In this document: piece after piece, positions 60,641-64,000 of the stretch
Numbering within the stretch: the stretch's first letter is position 1
Layout of the letters: every line of letters starts with the position of its first letter
Source: Progne subis subis
Taxonomy: Eukaryota > Chordata > Aves > Passeriformes > Hirundinidae
Assembly: GCA_022316685.1 (NCBI GenBank)
Contig: JAKJHU010001346.1
Span: 1-64,000 of the forward strand
DNA length: 64,000 nt
Direction: 5' to 3'
Program-made: the position numbers and the translations under genes
The notes under the pieces: generated by a model
Databases searched by the model: none
Told to the model about the DNA's origin: nothing
What the model saw: only the letters and a program-made list of their open reading frames with translations

Positions 60641-60657
60641 GCCCACGTTGGGCGCCA
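60641..60657 (-). promoter_or_regulatory. Primer-binding site, tRNA-Lys(1,2) type
   Basis: Minus strand reads TGGCGCCCAACGTGGGC, complementary to the 3' end of tRNA-Lys(1,2), the primer known for several betaretroviruses. Sixteen consecutive bases fit. The last base or two run into a poly-C tract. It starts three bases after the CA that ends the LTR. Confidence 0.88.
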
Positions 60658-60660
60658 CAC

Positions 60661-61348
60661 TGCTGTCGCAGTGCCGACTTGTGCGCTGACCAGTGCAGCT
60701 GGAGGCTAGCTCAGATTGGGGCACTGCAGCAACGTGTCAAGGCTGGGGTGGCAGACTGGGTGAGCCACCTCCTCCCTGTGGGGTCTTGTTTCCCCACAAC
60801 AGCGACAGGCGACAGATGGTATACGCGACCGCTGGCAGCCGAATGAAGAGCAGACTCTCCGATGCAGGGGAAACGAGGATTTATTGGTGGAATAAAGAGC
60901 ACGGAGGTCAGCACTCTGGGACCTGCTGCACCAAAGAGCCCCAAGAGCAGCTGTGCACGAACTTTTAAGGGGGGGTGTAAACAGGGGTGGCGACAACCGG
61001 TCAGCCAATCACGATATCAGGGGGTGTAACTGGGGGTGTAAACCTTGTAACAGGGGACCAACCACAAAATAAAGGGAGGGGATTTCTAGGGCCCCAGCCT
61101 ATCACTCGACGCCCTCCCTAGAGCTTTCTCGAAGCTAGGGAAGGGTCCTGGAGTGATAGACAGGGCGCCCAAGGGTGACGACCAGGGACTAGGGGAAGGG
61201 GTGATTGACAGTTAACAGATTTTCTTCCACTTGTGGTAAACAAGTTCGAACCAATAAATGAGACAGGGGGGTACAGGGAACAAACCAAATACAAAGTACA
61301 ATATAAAATGACATAAAACAAATAAAACAATCCCTACACCGCCACACA
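60661..61348 (-). mobile_element. Full ERV LTR, about 688 bp, shared between pol and gag bodies
   Basis: Read minus, it begins TGTGTGGCGGTG (61348) and ends CTGCGACAGCA (60661), right before the primer-binding site. Promoter-like TTAAAA lies at 60963-60968 and AATAAA at 60880-60885, so R is short to medium and U5 about 220 bp. It aligns with the solo LTR 43724-44429. It is at once downstream of pol (as a 3' LTR would be) and upstream of primer-binding site, leader and gag (as a 5' LTR would be). A short hydrophobic frame crosses its left part (61212-61442), most likely a by-product of T-rich U3. Confidence 0.85.
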
Positions 61349-61644
61349 TTCCAAGCAACCAAGCCTCCAAACGCAGACTAAAACAAAAAATACCCACAAG
61401 GAAATAGGGACTAAAGAAAAAACATTGCAGAAATAATTTCAATCCCTGTGTTAGCTTTAACCACTCCCTTTCTCTTTTGAGAAAAGTCTCAGAACATTTC
61501 TTGGCAGCACCAGTTCAGACGCTCTGTGATGTTTACAATTTAATATGGTGGTGTTTGCCTACAGATGCCGTACAACAAGAAGGAAGGTGCTGTCTGGGAA
61601 CCCACATGCAAGTGACTCTAGGTGGTTGAAAAGCAGACTTACCA
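61349..61644 (-). other. Gap between pol and LTR, no env recognised
   Basis: Only 296 bp separate the pol stop from the LTR, too little for an envelope gene. I see no transmembrane-subunit motif. Just after the pol stop is a strong donor (GATG|GTAAGTCTGC, GT at 61642-61641). Further on, an acceptor-like TTTTTTCTTTAG (about 61407-61418) occurs. No clear polypurine tract directly precedes the LTR. Confidence 0.5.
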
Positions 61645-62355
61645 TCAGGAGCAGGAACAGGAGCCGGTGGTGTCCTGGGTGCTCGAGTTGAAACAAGAGG
61701 CTGAACTGTATCTGTTTAGAAACAGTTTTAAAAAGCACGCATATCCACGACCCCATGTGACCAGGTCATGAGGCCCTTCCGTCCTTCCAGACTCAGGATC
61801 TCTGACCATGACAGGAGGCTTACTTCTGATGGAAAAAGAGGAGCTTTCACCCAAGTGCCGCACCACAGGTGGGTTCAATCCTTCGAAGGAAGAATTCAAA
61901 AAGTTAATAGTAAAAAGCGCCCTGGCCAATCGGATAGATGGTGACTCTGTTTTGAGGACCCTCTGCTGCTGATGTAAGACTCTCTTGATGTTCTGGTGGG
62001 TCCTCACTACCATGGCTTGACCTGTGGGGGAGTGGGGGATTCCAGTCTTGTGTTCCACCCCCCATTGCTGCAGGAAGCTGCAGAGCTCCCTGGACTTGTA
62101 CGCTGGGCCGTTGTCAGTCTTGAGTTCCTTCGGGATACCCATGAAGGAGAAGGCATGTATAAGGTGTTTGATGACGTCTCCTGCCTTCTCCCCTGTGTGG
62201 GCAGAAGCGAATACAGCTCCGGAGAAGGTGTCTATAGACACGTGGATATATTTTTGGCGGCCAAATTCTGGGAAATGTGTGACATCAGTTTGCCACACCT
62301 CACAGCTCCTCAGTCCCTGGGGATTAACCCCTGCATGCATTGTTGGAACTGCATG
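61645..62355 (-). pseudogene. pol: ERV pol, integrase core and C-terminal part, catalytic residue lost
   Basis: Integrase inserts viral DNA into host DNA using a DD35E triad. Counting from the Met at 62340, Asp19 (WQTDVTH) and Asp76 (KTDNGPAY) are present. The residue 35 positions further on, 112 (GQAMVVRTHQ, codon 62005-62007), is Val where the family has Glu, so the enzyme could not be active. The frame continues in the same register as the upstream pol part across an in-frame TGA at 62356-62358. The C-terminal DNA-binding part is recognisable to about GRGYAC. After that the text becomes Ser/Cys-rich and stops at 61645, so the tail looks replaced or deleted. No env follows. Confidence 0.88.
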
Positions 62356-63222
62356 TCAGGAGCAGGGCGGACACGCGGCCACAATCGCCTTGGCCTGTTC
62401 CCGCGTTAGATGGAAGCGGCGAACAAGGCCAGGCGCATTCTGATGGAACAGCTGGTGACTGAGTTTCGCCTGCTCAAAGATGTTAGGCAAGGGGGCCATT
62501 TCAGCGGGGGCAGCGAGGGCATCTGCCTTCCTGTTCCCCTCCGCGATGAACCCAGGCAAATCGGTATGTGACCTCACGTGCATCACAAAGAATGGTTGCT
62601 CTCGGTGGGAGACTAATCTAACTAATTTCGAGAGCAATTCATACAAAGCGATGTTGGACACCTCTTGTAACACTGCCTGTTCCGCTCTAGATACCACCCC
62701 CGCCATGTATGCGGAGTCAGTGACCAGATTGAAAGGTTCGGAAAACCTCTCGAATGCCCTAACGACTGCGGCCAACTCAGCGACCTGAGGGGATCCTTCC
62801 GCCTCGGCGATATCAGCCTCCCACTGCTGAGTCTGAGGGTCCTTCCAAGTCAAAACTGACTTGTGGGACCTTCCGGACGCGTCAGTAAAAACTGTTAAGG
62901 CCTTGAGTGGTCTTCTGCTACAAACCTCTTTAAGCGATAATACGAATTTGACCTCCTGATTGAAAATTTTGTGGGCAGGCCGATGAATTGAAATTTGCCC
63001 AGTAAAGGAGTCCAGAGCGAATTGTAGTGCTTCGTTCTCTTGAAGCAAGTGTTCCAACATGGCTTTTGAAATTTGGCCCGAACGTAATCCAATCGGAATG
63101 TGAATGCACGTGAAGTCACATCCGGCCAACTCTCTGATCCGGAACCTCGCTTTCCGGATCAGCTCAGCCACCAACTCTTGCGGCCGGGTCATCCTCTTGG
63201 ACCGGTGATGACTCAGGAAGAC
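62356..63222 (-). pseudogene. pol: ERV pol, connection, RNase H and integrase zinc-binding region
   Basis: RNase H removes the RNA strand during reverse transcription. Numbering from Met at 63192, its four acidic residues are all visible: Asp104 (FTDASG), Glu139 (QVAEL), Asp159 (VTDSAY) and Asp224 (NRKADAL). The N-terminal HHCC zinc-binding motif of integrase follows at His246, His250, Cys274 and Cys277 (ACPPC). The segment is in the same frame as the reverse transcriptase part before it and the integrase part after it. It is bounded by in-frame TGA codons at 63223-63225 and 62356-62358. The ATG at 63192 is internal to pol and not a true start. Confidence 0.92.
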
Positions 63223-64000
63223 TCACTCTATGATGGAGAGTGGATCATTCCCGTCTCGGTCCTTTTTCGGGATGTCCCTCCATTGGAAGATCATCCCATG
63301 GAGGCGCGGCAACTTCCCCATGATGATAAATTTGAAAGGCAGCTCGGGGTCAAATCTATGAGCTTGCCTCGAGGACATTGCGTCCTGAATCCTCTCCAGA
63401 GCCTTCTCCGCTTCTGGGGTAAGAGCCCTAGGAGAACTAAGCTCCTCTCCCCCTTTCAATAAATTGAAAAGGGGGGCTAGGTCCTCGGTGGTCAAACCTA
63501 GCCAGGGCCTTACCCAGTTCAAAGTCCCACACAGTTGATGGATATCCGTGAGGGTACTCACCTTTGTCTTGATGGCCAATTTTTGCGGCACAATGGTCCG
63601 CTTGCTGATCTCCAGCCCGAGGTACTTCCAGGGTGGCATCCGTTGAACTTTCTCCTCCTGCAACTCGAACCCTGCAGCAATCAATGCATTGATTGTCAGG
63701 TCAAGCGCATGAGCGAGTACATCGTCGTTCGGGGCGCACACCAGGACATCATCCATGTAGTGGTGGATGATGGCCTGGCCCGCGGCTGCGCGGACAGGGG
63801 ACAGCAAGGAGGCAACATACCACTGGCAGATAACCGGGCTGTTCTTCATCCCCTGAGCGAGTACCCGCCAGTGATAGCGCTTCCTTGGGGCTTCCCGGTT
63901 GACGGTGGGCACCGAGAAAGCAAAACGTGGGGCATCGTCCAGGTGAAGAGGAATTTGAAAGAAACAATCTTTTATATCAATGATAGCCAATTGCCAATTT
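63223..64000 (-). pseudogene. pol: ERV pol, reverse transcriptase, partial at window edge
   Basis: Reverse transcriptase copies viral RNA to DNA. The frame is open to the window edge, so the N-terminal fingers and any protease lie beyond 64000. Numbering from the TTG codon at 63990, the first catalytic Asp is in IIDIKDCFF (residue 5) and the YMDD box is at 78-81 (HHYMDDVLV). The conserved LPQG position reads LAQGMKNSP (44-52), one substitution. The thumb and connection follow (LCGTLNWVRPWLGLTT). The sequence is of class II (alpha/beta-like) ERV type. Homology is strong throughout, and the first interruption is the in-frame TGA at 63223-63225. That implies a fairly young insertion. Confidence 0.92.

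Noticed and set aside
61212..61442. 76-codon very hydrophobic minus frame crossing the U3 edge, considered as an LTR-encoded accessory membrane protein
   Set aside because: T-rich U3 gives hydrophobic codons by composition. The frame crosses the LTR boundary, and I could not see it preserved in the sibling LTR at 43.7 kb.
1..64000. CRISPR arrays, rRNA, tRNA, bacterial-type operons
   Set aside because: No regularly spaced direct repeats with unique spacers, no cloverleaf that I could see and no prokaryotic signals. The content is vertebrate.

Overview
This is a gene-poor stretch of bird DNA, most likely from a songbird. The case for a bird is two 3' ends of CR1-type LINEs (about 55.06 and 56.42 kb) with the avian CR1 tail. 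The case for a songbird is the many endogenous-retrovirus LTRs whose sequences resemble passerine ERV families as I remember them. I find no complete host protein-coding gene. Most open frames lie in simple repeats or LTRs.

Layout: 1-43.7 kb is mostly AT-rich unique sequence. It is broken by solo LTRs near 2.2, 6.7, 23.4, 24.2, 27.0, 30.3, 34.8 and 38.7 kb and by two large simple-repeat tracts: about 820 bp of CCAT/CCCT units at 19.85-20.67 kb and about 700 bp of almost pure purine GGGAA/GGAA units at 29.15-29.84 kb. From 43.7 to 53.9 kb the DNA is richer in G+C and crowded with LTRs (43.7, 48.2, 50.0, 50.9, 53.0 kb). It also holds a local duplication (46.4-50.0 kb) carrying an exon-like segment with good splice signals. 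Each copy ends in a TA-rich satellite-like stretch, and one copy is interrupted by a solo LTR.

From 57.3 kb to the window end, retroviral sequence dominates and reads on the minus strand. From 64.0 kb downwards there is a pol gene (reverse transcriptase, RNase H, integrase) running in from beyond the window. It is in one frame but cut by two in-frame TGA codons, and the third acidic residue of the integrase DDE triad is replaced by valine. After only about 300 bp with no recognisable env comes a full LTR (60661-61348), then a primer-binding site of the tRNA-Lys(1,2) type, a leader with a good splice donor, and a gag start (matrix domain, MGAKLS). That gag is soon frameshifted and then lost beside another LTR. 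The order pol-LTR-gag means one LTR is shared by two proviral bodies, or the locus is otherwise rearranged.

Where target-site duplications could be read they fall into two sets. 6-bp duplications flank the LTRs at 2.2, 6.7, 23.4, 38.7 and 43.7 kb (as in class II, beta/alpha-like ERVs). 5-bp duplications flank those at 34.8, 50.0, 50.9, 53.0 and, weakly, 58.1 kb (as in class III, ERVL-like). I see no CRISPR array, tRNA, rRNA or prokaryote-type operon. Family assignments of LTRs are from memory and from comparing copies within the window, not from a database.
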